The notes under the pieces were generated by a model. The model searched no databases. It was not told where the DNA came from and saw only the letters and a list, made by a program, of their open reading frames with translations. The position numbers and the translations under genes are program-made. This document shows, piece after piece, positions 33,558 to 42,597 of a stretch of DNA of 64,000 nt. Numbering within the stretch: position 1 is the first letter of the stretch; the number at the start of each line of letters is the position of its first letter. This DNA comes from an uncultured Lachnospiraceae bacterium (GTDB taxonomy: Bacteria; Bacillota; Clostridia; Lachnospirales; Lachnospiraceae), in contig CAKQXY010000011.1 of the NCBI GenBank assembly GCA_934292725.1, forward strand, positions 1 through 64,000. The letters are read 5' to 3'.

Positions 33558-33875
33558 ATGGCAAGTCAAGTAATGAGAATCACTCTGAAGGCGTACGATC
33601 ATCAGCTGGTAGATCAGTCCGCTGCAAAGATCGTTGATACTGTTAAGAAAACAGGCTCTAAGGTAAGCGGACCAGTTCCGATGCCGACTAAGAAAGAGGT
33701 TGTTACAATTCTGAGAGCGGTACACAAGTACAAGGACTCCAGAGAGCAGTTCGAGCAGAGAACTCACAAGAGACTCATCGATATCATTCAGCCATCTCAG
33801 AAGACAGTAGATTCACTGTCCCGTCTGGAGATGCCAGCTGGTGTATATATTGATATTAAGATGAAAAACAAGTAA
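33558..33875 (+). CDS. rpsJ: 30S ribosomal protein S10
   Basis: 30S head protein; also the NusE partner of NusB in antitermination. It has 105 residues including the family core RITLKAYDHQLVDQSAAKIV and the C-terminal VDIK-type end. ATG at 33558 has AAGGAGGCGG about 11 nt upstream, across a T run. First gene of the S10 operon, preceded by the structured leader. Confidence 0.98.
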   Translation: MASQVMRITLKAYDHQLVDQSAAKIVDTVKKTGSKVSGPVPMPTKKEVVTILRAVHKYKDSREQFEQRTHKRLIDIIQPSQKTVDSLSRLEMPAGVYIDIKMKNK

Positions 33876-34001
33876 TTTTAAACAAGTATGTCCGGAATTA
33901 CGTTGATATAGAAGCAACAAGCAATTGTTCCACTTATGTCCACGGTTCTAGGATGATTGGGAAAAATCCCAATCCGCTGTAGATTCACAGGAGGTAATAG
34001 G

Positions 34002-34631
34002 ATGAAGAAGGCTATTTTAGCAACAAAGGTCGGAATGACACAGATCTTCGACGAAAAGGGCACACTGGTTCCGGTTACCGTACTGCAGGCTGGACCATGT
34101 GTAGTAACACAGGTTAAGACCGTAGCAAACGACGGTTACAGCGCAGTTCAGGTAGGTTTCGTTGACAAGCGCGAGAAGCTGGTTAACAAGCCGGTTAAGG
34201 GACATTTTGACAAGGCTGGCGTTTCTTACAAGAGATTCGTAAGAGAGTTCAGACTTGATGATGCTGAGAATTACTCAGTTAAGGATGAGATTAAGGCAGA
34301 CGTTTTCGCAGCAGGCGAGAAGGTTGATGCTACTGCAATCTCCAAAGGTAAGGGCTTCCAGGGCGCTATTAAGAGACACGGACAGTCCAGAGGACCTATG
34401 GCTCATGGTTCTAAGTACCATCGTCATGCTGGTTCCAACGGCCCTGCAACAACACCAGGACGCGTATTCAAGGGTAAGCACATGCCAGGTCATATGGGAC
34501 ATGTACAGGTAACAATCCAGAACCTTGAGATCGTAAGAGTTGATGCTGAGCAGAACCTGATTCTGGTTAAGGGTGCAGTACCTGGACCGAAGAAGTCTTT
34601 AGTAACATTGAAGTATTCAGTAAAGGCTTGA
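34002..34631 (+). CDS. rplC: 50S ribosomal protein L3
   Basis: Early-assembly 50S protein whose extension reaches near the peptidyl transferase centre. It has 209 residues, the usual length. The start MKKAILATKVGMTQIF is canonical, and the long loop FQGAIKRHGQSRGPMAHGS near residues 125-143 is present. ATG at 34002 follows AGGAGG; the longer in-frame reading is rejected. Second gene of the S10 operon. Confidence 0.98.
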   Translation: MKKAILATKVGMTQIFDEKGTLVPVTVLQAGPCVVTQVKTVANDGYSAVQVGFVDKREKLVNKPVKGHFDKAGVSYKRFVREFRLDDAENYSVKDEIKADVFAAGEKVDATAISKGKGFQGAIKRHGQSRGPMAHGSKYHRHAGSNGPATTPGRVFKGKHMPGHMGHVQVTIQNLEIVRVDAEQNLILVKGAVPGPKKSLVTLKYSVKA

Positions 34632-34666
34632 TCGCTTTTACAGAAGTTGGAAGGAGGACCACACTA

Positions 34667-35287
34667 ATGGCTACAGTAGCTGTTTATAATATGCAGGGTG
34701 CCGAGGTCGGTAAGATGGATCTGAATGATGCAATCTTTGGCGTAGAAGTCAATGAGCATCTGGTAAAGATGGTTGTTACCGCACATCTGGCAGCAGAGCG
34801 TCAGGGAACTCAGAAAGCAAAGACACGTTCTGAGGTATCCGGAGGCGGAAGAAAACCATGGAAGCAGAAGGGAACCGGTCACGCAAGACAGGGTTCAACA
34901 AGAGCTCCGCAGTGGACAGGCGGCGGTGTTGTATTCGCTCCAGTACCGAGAGATTACACCATTAAGCTGAACAAGAAAGAGAAGAGAGCTGCTCTGAAGT
35001 CTGCTCTGACCAGCAGAGTACAGGAGAACAAGTTCATCGTTGTTGATGAGCTGGCTCTGAATGAGATTAAGACAAAGAAGTTCGTAGAGGTTATGAACAA
35101 CCTTAAGGTTTCTAAGGCTTTAGTTGTTCTGGCTGAGGACGATCAGAACGTAATCAAGTCCGCAAGCAATGTAGCATCTGTAAAGACTGCAAATGCAGGC
35201 ATGATCAACGTATACGATATTTTAAAGTACAGCACTGTTGTTGCTACTAAGGCAGCAGTAGAGAAGATTGAGGAGGTCTATGCGTAA
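34667..35287 (+). CDS. rplD: 50S ribosomal protein L4
   Basis: Lines the exit tunnel; in E. coli it is also the repressor of the S10 operon. It has 206 residues, with the tunnel loop GGGRKPWKQKGTGHARQGST near residues 61-80, where macrolide-resistance changes occur in other species; none is recognised here. ATG at 34667 follows AAGGAGG. The stop overlaps the rplW start by one base (TAATG). Confidence 0.98.
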   Translation: MATVAVYNMQGAEVGKMDLNDAIFGVEVNEHLVKMVVTAHLAAERQGTQKAKTRSEVSGGGRKPWKQKGTGHARQGSTRAPQWTGGGVVFAPVPRDYTIKLNKKEKRAALKSALTSRVQENKFIVVDELALNEIKTKKFVEVMNNLKVSKALVVLAEDDQNVIKSASNVASVKTANAGMINVYDILKYSTVVATKAAVEKIEEVYA

Positions 35288-35586
35288 TGGCTGATATTAG
35301 ATATTATGACGTTATTTTAAAGCCGGTTGTTACAGAAAAGAGCATGGACATCATGGCTGACAAGAAGTACACCTTCCTGGTTCATCCGGAAGCTAACAAG
35401 GCAATGATCAAGGAAGCTGTAGAGAAGATGTTCCCTGGAACCGAGGTTAAGACCGTTAACACAATGAACAATGACGGAAAGACCAAGAGAAGAGGAAGAA
35501 CAGAAGGAAAGACCGTAAAGACAAAGAAGGCAATCGTAACCTTGACTGAGAACAGCAAGGAGATTGAGGTATTTGCAGGTCTGTAA
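35287..35586 (+). CDS. rplW: 50S ribosomal protein L23
   Basis: Sits at the tunnel exit and docks trigger factor and SRP. It has 99 residues and begins MADIRYYDVILKPVVTEKS, matching the family. The extended loop RRGRTEGKTVKTKKAIVTL is near residues 59-77. Coupled to rplD through a TAATG overlap. Confidence 0.98.
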   Translation: MADIRYYDVILKPVVTEKSMDIMADKKYTFLVHPEANKAMIKEAVEKMFPGTEVKTVNTMNNDGKTKRRGRTEGKTVKTKKAIVTLTENSKEIEVFAGL

Positions 35587-35645
35587 TTCCCACAAGGAAT
35601 ATACGCACAAAAGCGTGACAATAAATGCTGTAAAGGAGAACAATC

Positions 35646-36491
35646 ATGGGAATCAAAAAGTATACCCCATATACACCGTCCAGAAGAAATATGACGGGTC
35701 TGGATTTCACTGAGATCACAAAGAATGCTCCAGAGAAGTCCCTGACAGTATCTTTAAAGAAGAACTCCGGCCGCAATAATCAGGGTAAGATTACCGTAAG
35801 ACATCATGGCGGCGGTTCAAGAAGAAAATATAGAATCATTGATTTCAAGCGCAACAAGGATAACATTCCTGCAACCGTTCTTTCTATCGAGTACGATCCG
35901 AACAGAACAGCTAATATCGCTCTTATCTGCTACGCAGATGGTCAGAAGGCTTACATCTTAGCTCCTCAGGGACTTAAGGTTGGTCAGAAGATCATGAACG
36001 GTGAGCATGCAGAGGCTAGACTTGGTAACTGTTTACCATTATCCTTAATTCCGATTGGTACTGAGGTACACAACGTTGAGCTGTATCCGGGTGCTGGTGC
36101 ACAGATGGTACGTTCCGCTGGTGTTGCTGCTCAGTTGATGGCTAAGGAAGGCAAGTATGCTACCTTAAGACTTCCATCAGGTGAGATGAGAATGGTTCCG
36201 ATCAACTGCCGTGCTACTATCGGTGTTGTTGGTAACGGAGAGCACTCTCTGGTTAACATTGGTAAGGCTGGACGTAAGCGTCACATGGGTATTCGCCCGA
36301 CAGTCCGCGGTTCTGTTATGAACCCGAATGACCATCCACACGGTGGTGGTGAGGGACGTGCTCCGGTAGGACGTCCAGGTCCGTGTACACCTTGGGGTAA
36401 GCCTGCACTGGGTCTGAAGACCAGATCTAAGAAGAAGGCATCCAATAAGCTGATCGTAAGAAGAAGAGACGGAAAAGCTTTATCTAAGTAA
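35646..36491 (+). CDS. rplB: 50S ribosomal protein L2
   Basis: Essential for subunit association and peptidyl transferase function. It has 281 residues, close to the usual 275-280. The C-terminal segment VRGSVMNPNDHPHGGGEGRAP carries the functionally important His. Basic ends (KKKASNKLIVRRRDGKALSK) bind rRNA. ATG at 35646 follows AAGGAG. Lies between rplW and rpsS. Confidence 0.98.
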   Translation: MGIKKYTPYTPSRRNMTGLDFTEITKNAPEKSLTVSLKKNSGRNNQGKITVRHHGGGSRRKYRIIDFKRNKDNIPATVLSIEYDPNRTANIALICYADGQKAYILAPQGLKVGQKIMNGEHAEARLGNCLPLSLIPIGTEVHNVELYPGAGAQMVRSAGVAAQLMAKEGKYATLRLPSGEMRMVPINCRATIGVVGNGEHSLVNIGKAGRKRHMGIRPTVRGSVMNPNDHPHGGGEGRAPVGRPGPCTPWGKPALGLKTRSKKKASNKLIVRRRDGKALSK

Positions 36492-36531
36492 TTTTGTCTC
36501 ACATTGAATCGAATTAAGGAGGTTAAAACCT

Positions 36532-36810
36532 ATGGCTCGCTCATTAAAGAAAGGACCATTTGCTGACGAGAGTTTACTGAAGAAGGTAGACGCTATGAAC
36601 GCAGCGGGACAGAAGCAGGTTATTAAGACCTGGTCTCGTCGTTCTACAATCTTCCCGCAGATGGTTGGACATACAATTGCAGTTCATGACGGAAGAAAGC
36701 ATGTTCCGGTATATGTTACCGAGGATATGGTAGGTCATAAGCTGGGCGAATTCGTTGCTACCAGAACCTTTAAAGGTCACGGTAAGGACGACAAGAAGAG
36801 CAAACGTTAA
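36532..36810 (+). CDS. rpsS: 30S ribosomal protein S19
   Basis: 30S head protein next to the A-site finger, forming a complex with S13. It has 92 residues, starting MARSLKKGPFADESLLKKV and containing the conserved SRRSTIFPQMVGHTIAVHDG. ATG at 36532 has AAGGAGG upstream. Confidence 0.98.
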   Translation: MARSLKKGPFADESLLKKVDAMNAAGQKQVIKTWSRRSTIFPQMVGHTIAVHDGRKHVPVYVTEDMVGHKLGEFVATRTFKGHGKDDKKSKR

Positions 36811-36842
36811 TCGGATATACTTGAAAGGAGGTAACACAAGTC

Positions 36843-37229
36843 ATGGCAAAAGGACATAGATCCCAAATTAAGAGAGCAAGAAATGAGCAGAAGGACACCA
36901 GACCATCTGCAACCCTTTCTTATGCAAGAGTTTCTGTTCAGAAGGCTTGTTTTGTATTAGATGCCATTAGAGGCAAGGACGTTGCAACTGCACTTGGTAT
37001 TGTAACTTACAATCCGAGATATGCATCTTCTTTAATCAAGAAGCTGCTTGAGTCTGCAGTAGCAAACGCAGAGAACAATAATGGAATGAAGGCAGGTAAC
37101 CTTTACGTAGAGGAGTGCTACGCTAACCAGGCACCTACCATGAAGAGAATCAAACCGAGAGCACAGGGTAGAGCTTATCGTATCTTAAAGAGAACAAGCC
37201 ACATTACTGTAGTTCTGAACGAGAAATAA
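36843..37229 (+). CDS. rplV: 50S ribosomal protein L22
   Basis: Tunnel-lining 50S protein with a beta-hairpin that meets L4. It has 128 residues. The C-terminal hairpin APTMKRIKPRAQGRAYRILK near residues 100-119 is well conserved. The start at 36843 gives a slightly longer N-terminus than E. coli L22 but follows AAAGGAGG. Confidence 0.97.
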   Translation: MAKGHRSQIKRARNEQKDTRPSATLSYARVSVQKACFVLDAIRGKDVATALGIVTYNPRYASSLIKKLLESAVANAENNNGMKAGNLYVEECYANQAPTMKRIKPRAQGRAYRILKRTSHITVVLNEK

Positions 37230-37241
37230 TAGGAGGGCACT

Positions 37242-37901
37242 ATGGGACAGAAAGTTAATCCTCATGGCATGAGAGTCGGCATCATCAAGGACTGGAATTC
37301 CAAGTGGTATGCTGAAGCTGATTTTTCTGATAACCTTGTAGAGGACTACAATATCAGAAAGTTCTTAAAGAAGAAGTTATACAGTGCTGGTGTATCTAAG
37401 ATCGATATCGAGCGTGCATCAGACCGTGTTAAGATTATTATCTTCACTGCTAAGCCGGGTATTGTAATCGGCAAGGGCGGAGCTGAGATCGAGAAGTTAA
37501 AGGGCGAGCTTGCTCCGTACGTAAATGGCAAGAAGGTTTTTGTAGATATTAAAGAGGTTAAGAGACCGGATAAGGAAGCTGTTTTAGTAGCTGAGAACAT
37601 TGCTGCACAGCTTGAGAACCGTGTATCTTTCCGTAGAGCTATGAAGTCCGTTATGAGCAGAGCTATGAAGTCTGGTGCTCTTGGTATCAAGACAACCTGT
37701 TCTGGACGTCTGGGCGGTGCTGATATGGCCCGTACCGAAACTTACAGCGATGGAACTATCCCGCTGCAGACTCTGCGTGCTGACATTGATTATGGTTTCG
37801 CAGAGGCAAACACTACCTACGGTAAGGTTGGTGTTAAGGTTTGGATCTACAAGGGTGAGGTCCTTCCTACCAAGTCTAACAAGGAAGGGAGCGATAAATA
37901 A
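37242..37901 (+). CDS. rpsC: 30S ribosomal protein S3
   Basis: 30S head protein at the mRNA entry site. It has 219 residues. A KH domain with the GXXG-type motif VIGKGGAEIEKLK lies near residues 75-87, and the C-terminal domain (MARTETYSDGTIPLQTLRADI) follows. It starts 12 nt after rplV with AGGAGG upstream. Confidence 0.98.
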   Translation: MGQKVNPHGMRVGIIKDWNSKWYAEADFSDNLVEDYNIRKFLKKKLYSAGVSKIDIERASDRVKIIIFTAKPGIVIGKGGAEIEKLKGELAPYVNGKKVFVDIKEVKRPDKEAVLVAENIAAQLENRVSFRRAMKSVMSRAMKSGALGIKTTCSGRLGGADMARTETYSDGTIPLQTLRADIDYGFAEANTTYGKVGVKVWIYKGEVLPTKSNKEGSDK

Positions 37902-37903
37902 TT

Positions 37904-38341
37904 ATGTTAATGCCAAAGAGAGTTAAGCGTCGTAAGCAGTTCCGCGGTTCTATGGCTGGTAAGGCTAACAGAGGAACTACGATCACCTATGGTGAGTACG
38001 GTATTGTTGCTACCGAGCCTTGTTGGATTAAGTCCAACCAGATCGAGGCAGCTCGTATTGCCATGACACGTTACATCAAGCGTGGTGGCCAGGTATTCAT
38101 TAAGATTTTCCCAGATAAGCCAGTATCCGCAAAGCCGGCTGAGACTCGTATGGGTTCCGGAAAGGGTGCTCTTGAGTATTGGGTAGCAGTAGTAAAGCCA
38201 GGCCGCGTTCTCTTCGAGATCGGCGGTGTGGATGAAGCAACAGCAAAGGAAGCTCTTCGTCTTGCAACACACAAGTTGCCACTGAAGTGTAAGATCGTTT
38301 CCAAGGCAGACTTAGAAGGCGGTGATAACAGTGAAAATTAA
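37904..38341 (+). CDS. rplP: 50S ribosomal protein L16
   Basis: Binds near the A-site tRNA elbow of the 50S subunit. It has 145 residues, opening MLMPKRVKRRKQFRG, and carries GKGALEYWVAVVKPGRVLFE near residues 86-105. It starts 2 nt after rpsC and its last 11 nt overlap the rpmC start. Confidence 0.98.
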   Translation: MLMPKRVKRRKQFRGSMAGKANRGTTITYGEYGIVATEPCWIKSNQIEAARIAMTRYIKRGGQVFIKIFPDKPVSAKPAETRMGSGKGALEYWVAVVKPGRVLFEIGGVDEATAKEALRLATHKLPLKCKIVSKADLEGGDNSEN

Positions 38342-38531
38342 TAAGTATGTAGAAGAACTTAATGCGAAATCGTCCGCAGAGTTAAATGAAGAATTAGTAG
38401 CTGCTAAGAAGGAACTTTTTAATTTAAGATTCCAGAATGCAACCAACCAGTTAGATAATACCAGCAGAATCAAAGAGGTTCGCAAGAATATTGCAAGAAT
38501 TCAGACTGTTTTGGCTGCCAAGGCAAACTAA
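38331..38531 (+). CDS. rpmC: 50S ribosomal protein L29
   Basis: Small helical 50S protein at the tunnel exit, 66 residues. GTG at 38331 gives the usual start MKINKYVEELNAKSS and lies after GGCGGTGA. GTG at 38322 would add three unusual residues. The KELFNLRFQNATNQLDN segment is typical. Overlaps the end of rplP. Confidence 0.96.
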   Translation: MKINKYVEELNAKSSAELNEELVAAKKELFNLRFQNATNQLDNTSRIKEVRKNIARIQTVLAAKAN

Positions 38532-38552
38532 ATGGCAACGAAAGGAATGGTT

Positions 38553-38810
38553 ATGGAAGAGAGAAATCTGAGAAAGACCCGTACAGGTAAGGTTGTCAGC
38601 AACAAGATGGACAAGACCATTGTCGTTGCTGTTGAGAATAATGTAAAGCACCCGGTTATCGGTAAGATCGTTAAGAGAACCTACAAGCTGAAGGCTCACG
38701 ACGAGAACAACACCTGCAACATCGGTGACACCGTAAAGGTTATGGAGACTAGACCGCTGTCTAAGGATAAGAGATGGAGACTGGTTGAAGTAATCGAGCG
38801 TGCGAAGTAA
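38553..38810 (+). CDS. rpsQ: 30S ribosomal protein S17
   Basis: Primary 16S-binding OB-fold protein. With ATG at 38553 it has 85 residues beginning MEERNLRKTRTGKVVSNKMDK, the typical form, and AAAGGA stands 6 nt upstream. ATG at 38532, directly after the rpmC stop, would add seven residues and has no separate ribosome binding site. Either is possible; the shorter one is preferred. Confidence 0.93.
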   Translation: MEERNLRKTRTGKVVSNKMDKTIVVAVENNVKHPVIGKIVKRTYKLKAHDENNTCNIGDTVKVMETRPLSKDKRWRLVEVIERAK

Positions 38811-38875
38811 TTTTTCGATTTTCAAGTGAGTTAATGAATAGATCCTGAATCGTTTCAGGACGGAAGGAGTAAGGC

Positions 38876-39244
38876 ATGATTCAGCAGGAAACCAGATTAA
38901 AGGTTGCTGATAACAGCGGAGCAAAGGAGCTCCTTTGCATCCGTGTTATGGGTGGATCTACAAGAAGATATGCAGATATCGGTGATGTTATCGTTGCTTC
39001 CGTTAAAGATGCAACACCAGGCGGTGTTGTAAAGAAGGGCGACGTTGTAAAGGCCGTAGTTGTTCGTACTGTAAAGGGTGTTCATCGTGCAGACGGTTCT
39101 TATATCAAGTTCGATGAGAACGCAGCAGTTATTATCAAGGAGGATAAGACTCCAAGAGGAACCCGTATTTTTGGACCAGTTGCAAGAGAGTTAAGAGAGA
39201 AGCAGTTCATGAAGATCGTTTCTCTGGCTCCGGAAGTATTATAA
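38876..39244 (+). CDS. rplN: 50S ribosomal protein L14
   Basis: Intersubunit bridge protein, 122 residues. It begins MIQQETRLKVADNSGAKELLCIRV and ends MKIVSLAPEVL, both diagnostic. AAGGAGTAAGGC precedes ATG at 38876. First gene of the classical spc segment. Confidence 0.98.
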   Translation: MIQQETRLKVADNSGAKELLCIRVMGGSTRRYADIGDVIVASVKDATPGGVVKKGDVVKAVVVRTVKGVHRADGSYIKFDENAAVIIKEDKTPRGTRIFGPVARELREKQFMKIVSLAPEVL

Positions 39245-39258
39245 GGAGGATCACGACT

Positions 39259-39567
39259 GTGGCTAGCAAGATTAAGAAGGGCGATACCGTTAAGGTTATC
39301 GCCGGCAAGGATAAAGAAAAGGAAGGCAAGGTTCTTTCTGTAGACGCTAAGAACAACAAGGTTGTTGTTGAGGGCGTTAACATGGTAACAAAGCACAGCA
39401 AGCCAAGCGCAGCTAATCAGCAGGGCGGAATCATCGAGAAGGAAGCTCCGATCGATCTTTCTAACGTAATGTACAGCGCTAAGGGACAGGCTGTAAGAGT
39501 TGGCTTCTCTGTTCAGGACGGCAAGAAGGTTCGTGTAAACAAGAAGACCGGCGAGGTTATCGACTAA
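39259..39567 (+). CDS. rplX: 50S ribosomal protein L24
   Basis: KOW-domain assembly initiator of the 50S subunit, 102 residues. KIKKGDTVKVIAGKDKEKEGKV near the N-terminus is the KOW motif. GTG at 39259 follows AAGGAGG. Lies 14 nt after rplN. Confidence 0.98.
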   Translation: MASKIKKGDTVKVIAGKDKEKEGKVLSVDAKNNKVVVEGVNMVTKHSKPSAANQQGGIIEKEAPIDLSNVMYSAKGQAVRVGFSVQDGKKVRVNKKTGEVID

Positions 39568-39589
39568 TACAGAGAGGAGGTAAGAAACA

Positions 39590-40132
39590 GTGAGTGCAAG
39601 ATTAAAGGAAATGTATCAGAACGAGATGGTTGATGCCATGATTAAGAAGTTCGGCTACAAGAACATCATGGAAGTTCCGAAGCTTGACAAGATCGTAGTA
39701 AATATGGGTGTTGGCGAAGCTAAGGAAAATGCGAAGCTGCTTGATTCTGCTGTAAAGGATATGGAGATCATTACCGGACAGAAGGCTATCGTAACAAAGG
39801 CTAAGAAGTCCGTTGCTAACTTCAAGATCAGAGAGGGTATGCCGATCGGCTGCAAGACCACTCTTCGCGGAGACAAGATGTATGAGTTCGCTGATCGTCT
39901 GATCAACCTGGCTTTACCTCGTGTACGTGACTTCAGAGGTGTAAGCGCTAATTCATTTGATGGCAGAGGTAACTATGCTCTGGGTATCAAAGAGCAGTTA
40001 ATCTTCCCTGAGATCGAGTATGACAAGATTGATAAGACCAGAGGTATGGATATCATTTTTGTTACTACCGCTAAGACAGACGAAGAAGCACGTTATTTAC
40101 TGACATTATTTAATATGCCGTTTGAAAAATAA
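39590..40132 (+). CDS. rplE: 50S ribosomal protein L5
   Basis: 5S rRNA-binding central-protuberance protein of 180 residues. Conserved stretches are KIVVNMGVGEAKENAK near residues 34-49 and VRDFRGVSANSFDGRGNY near 109-126. GTG at 39590 is 8 nt after GAGGAGG. Followed by rpsZ. Confidence 0.98.
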   Translation: MSARLKEMYQNEMVDAMIKKFGYKNIMEVPKLDKIVVNMGVGEAKENAKLLDSAVKDMEIITGQKAIVTKAKKSVANFKIREGMPIGCKTTLRGDKMYEFADRLINLALPRVRDFRGVSANSFDGRGNYALGIKEQLIFPEIEYDKIDKTRGMDIIFVTTAKTDEEARYLLTLFNMPFEK

Positions 40133-40148
40133 TTAGGAGGAGATTTCC

Positions 40149-40334
40149 ATGGCAAAGACTTCTATGAAGATTAAGCAGTCCAAGAAAGCAAAGTTTTCTA
40201 CACAGGAATATAGCCGTTGTAGAATTTGCGGACGTCCGCACGCTTATTTAAGAAAATACGGCATCTGCAGAATTTGCTTCCGTGAATTAGCATATAAGGG
40301 TGAGATCCCGGGAGTTAAGAAGGCAAGCTGGTAA
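40149..40334 (+). CDS. rpsZ: 30S ribosomal protein S14 type Z
   Basis: Zinc-binding short form of S14 in the 30S head, 61 residues. Ligands C24, C27, C40 and C43 are in CRICGRPHAYLRKYGICRIC. This short C+ form is usual in Firmicutes. AGGAGG precedes ATG at 40149. Confidence 0.98.
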   Translation: MAKTSMKIKQSKKAKFSTQEYSRCRICGRPHAYLRKYGICRICFRELAYKGEIPGVKKASW

Positions 40335-40423
40335 GCAATATGCACAGGGCATTTTGCCTTTGTGCGGCTACCCGGCCAGACTTACAAACCAGTGAAGAGT
40401 AGTATATAAGGAGGAAAACTTCA

Positions 40424-40825
40424 ATGGCAATGAGCGATCCAGTTGCAGATATGCTTACAAGAATCCGTAATGCAAACACTGCAAAGCATGATACAGTAGA
40501 TATTCCGGCATCCAAGATGAAGGTTGCAATCGCAGATATCCTTGTTAACGAGGGATATATTGAGAAGTATGAGTTAGTTGAGGATGGTAATTTTAAGAAC
40601 ATCCATGTAGTTTTAAAGTATGGTAAGGACAAGAACGAGAAGGTTATCACTGGTTTAAAGAAAATTTCCAAGCCAGGCCTTCGTGTTTACGCAAATTGTG
40701 AGGATCTTCCTCATGTTCTGGGCGGACTTGGTATCGCAATCGTTTCTACCAATAAGGGTGTAATGACCGATAAGGAAGCAAGAAAGCTCAATGTAGGCGG
40801 AGAGGTATTAGCGTTCGTTTGGTAA
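40424..40825 (+). CDS. rpsH: 30S ribosomal protein S8
   Basis: 16S-binding protein; in E. coli it represses the spc operon. It has 133 residues, begins MAMSDPVADMLTRIRNAN, and ends with STNKGVMTDKEARKLNVGGEVLAFVW. ATG at 40424 follows AAGGAGG. The 89-nt gap from rpsZ holds a small GCACA/TGTGC hairpin. Confidence 0.98.
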   Translation: MAMSDPVADMLTRIRNANTAKHDTVDIPASKMKVAIADILVNEGYIEKYELVEDGNFKNIHVVLKYGKDKNEKVITGLKKISKPGLRVYANCEDLPHVLGGLGIAIVSTNKGVMTDKEARKLNVGGEVLAFVW

Positions 40826-40922
40826 TAAGCGAGCGAGATTATCGCATAAGGCAAGTGGCAGCAATTAGGTTGCCATACTGCCATGCATTTAAATAGAATC
40901 CACATATATAGGAGGTATGGGC

Positions 40923-41465
40923 ATGTCACGAATTGGAAGGATGCCGATCGCTATCCCAGCAGGAGTAACTGTTACGGTAGCAGAAAATAACACGGTGACT
41001 GTAAAAGGACCAAAGGGAACTCTTGAGAGAACTTTTGCTCCAGAATTAGGAATTAAGGTTGAGGGCAGCGAAGTAGTTGTTACTAGACCAAACGATTCAA
41101 AGAAGAATAAGTCTTTACATGGTCTGACAAGAACTCTGATCAATAACATGGTTATTGGTGTAAGCACAGGCTTCGAGAAGGTTCTTGAGATCAATGGTGT
41201 TGGTTATAGAGGAGCTAAGCAGGGCAAGAAGCTCGTGCTGAACCTTGGATATTCTCACCCGGTTGAAATTGCTGATCCAGAAGGTATTGAGACTGTTATG
41301 GAAGGACAGAACAAGATCATTATCAAGGGTATTGATAAGGAGAAGGTTGGTCAGTTCGCAGCAGAGATCAGAACTAAGAGAGAGCCAGAGCCGTATAAGG
41401 GCAAGGGTATCAAGTACGCTGATGAGACAATCAGACGTAAGGTTGGTAAGACCGGTAAGAAATAA
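40923..41465 (+). CDS. rplF: 50S ribosomal protein L6
   Basis: 50S protein near the sarcin-ricin loop and factor-binding site. It has 180 residues with two similar domains and the C-terminal signature PEPYKGKGIKYADE. GGAGGT at 40911-40916 touches an ATG at 40917, so the second ATG at 40923 (MSRIGRMPI) with 6-nt spacing is chosen. Confidence 0.97.
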   Translation: MSRIGRMPIAIPAGVTVTVAENNTVTVKGPKGTLERTFAPELGIKVEGSEVVVTRPNDSKKNKSLHGLTRTLINNMVIGVSTGFEKVLEINGVGYRGAKQGKKLVLNLGYSHPVEIADPEGIETVMEGQNKIIIKGIDKEKVGQFAAEIRTKREPEPYKGKGIKYADETIRRKVGKTGKK

Positions 41466-41484
41466 ATAAGGAGAGTGAGAAAGA

Positions 41485-41853
41485 ATGGTTAGTAAGGTAT
41501 CTAGATCAAAGGTTCGCGAAGAAAAGCATAGAAGAATGCGCAGACATATTATCGGTACTCCTGAAAGACCTCGTATGGCAGTGTTCAGAAGCAACAACCA
41601 TATGTATGTTCAGATTATTGATGATGTAGCACAGACAACCTTAGTGTCAGCTTCTACTCTTCAGAAAGACGTTAAGGAAAAATTAGAAAAGACCAACGAT
41701 GTAGCAGCTGCTGCATATTTAGGAACTGTTATTGCAAAGAAGGCTCAGGAAGCTGGAATCAAGTCTGTTGTATTTGACAGAGGTGGCTTCATTTATCAGG
41801 GTAAGATTCAGGCACTGGCAGATGCAGCAAGAGAAGCTGGTCTGGAATTCTAA
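41485..41853 (+). CDS. rplR: 50S ribosomal protein L18
   Basis: 5S rRNA-binding protein, 122 residues. The Arg-rich N-terminus (REEKHRRMRRHIIGTPERPRM) and the end (FDRGGFIYQGKIQALADAARE) are typical. It begins 19 nt after rplF. Confidence 0.98.
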   Translation: MVSKVSRSKVREEKHRRMRRHIIGTPERPRMAVFRSNNHMYVQIIDDVAQTTLVSASTLQKDVKEKLEKTNDVAAAAYLGTVIAKKAQEAGIKSVVFDRGGFIYQGKIQALADAAREAGLEF

Positions 41854-41872
41854 TCAAGGAGGAAGAAGACAC

Positions 41873-42382
41873 ATGAAACGTACAAATATTGACGCAACTC
41901 AGCTTGAATTAGCTGATACCGTAGTTGCTATCAAGCGTGTATCCAAGACCGTTAAGGGTGGACGTACCATGCGTTTCTCCGCTCTGGTTGTAGTTGGAGA
42001 CAAGAATGGTCATGTAGGTGTTGGTATGGGCAAGGCTGCTGAGATCCCGGAGGCAATCCGTAAGGGTAAGCAGGCAGCTGAGAAGAACATGATTACCGTT
42101 CCGCTTGATGAGAATAAGAGTATCCCACACGATTTTATTGGAAAGTTCGGAAGCGCATCTGTACTTCTGAAGAAGTCCCCGGAAGGTACCGGTATCATCG
42201 CAGGCGGCCCGGCTCGTTCCGTACTTGAGTTCGCAGGCGTAGAGAATATCCGTACTAAGTCCTTAGGCTCCAGCAACAAGGCTAACGTTGTTCTTGCAAC
42301 ATTGGCTGGTCTGGCTGCTCTGAAGACCCCGGAGGAAGTTGCAAAGCGTCGCGGTAAGACTGTAGAAGAGATTATCGGCTAA
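41873..42382 (+). CDS. rpsE: 30S ribosomal protein S5
   Basis: 30S protein with roles in accuracy and mRNA unwinding, the spectinomycin site in other species. It has 169 residues from ATG at 41873 (MKRTNIDATQLELADTVVAI), which has AAGGAGGAAG upstream. The loop RVSKTVKGGRTMRFSALVVV near residues 23-42 is intact. Longer in-frame readings extend into rplR and are rejected. Confidence 0.97.
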   Translation: MKRTNIDATQLELADTVVAIKRVSKTVKGGRTMRFSALVVVGDKNGHVGVGMGKAAEIPEAIRKGKQAAEKNMITVPLDENKSIPHDFIGKFGSASVLLKKSPEGTGIIAGGPARSVLEFAGVENIRTKSLGSSNKANVVLATLAGLAALKTPEEVAKRRGKTVEEIIG

Positions 42383-42395
42383 GGAGGGAAATACA

Positions 42396-42578
42396 ATGGC
42401 TGAAAAGTTAAAGATCACATTAGTGAAGTCCCCGATTGGTGCAATCCCAAAGCAGAGAGCAACCGTAGAGGCTCTTGGACTTCGCAAGCTTAACAAGACT
42501 GTTGAGCTGCCGGATAACGATGCTGTAAGAGGCATGGTATGGCATGTAAAGCATTTAGTAAAGGTTGAAGAGATTTAA
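42396..42578 (+). CDS. rpmD: 50S ribosomal protein L30
   Basis: Small 50S protein, 60 residues, the usual Firmicutes length. KITLVKSPIGAIPKQRATVEA and the end GMVWHVKHLVKVEEI are diagnostic. Starts 13 nt after rpsE with AAGGAGGG upstream. Confidence 0.98.
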   Translation: MAEKLKITLVKSPIGAIPKQRATVEALGLRKLNKTVELPDNDAVRGMVWHVKHLVKVEEI

Positions 42579-42597
42579 TTTCAGAGGAGGTTACGTG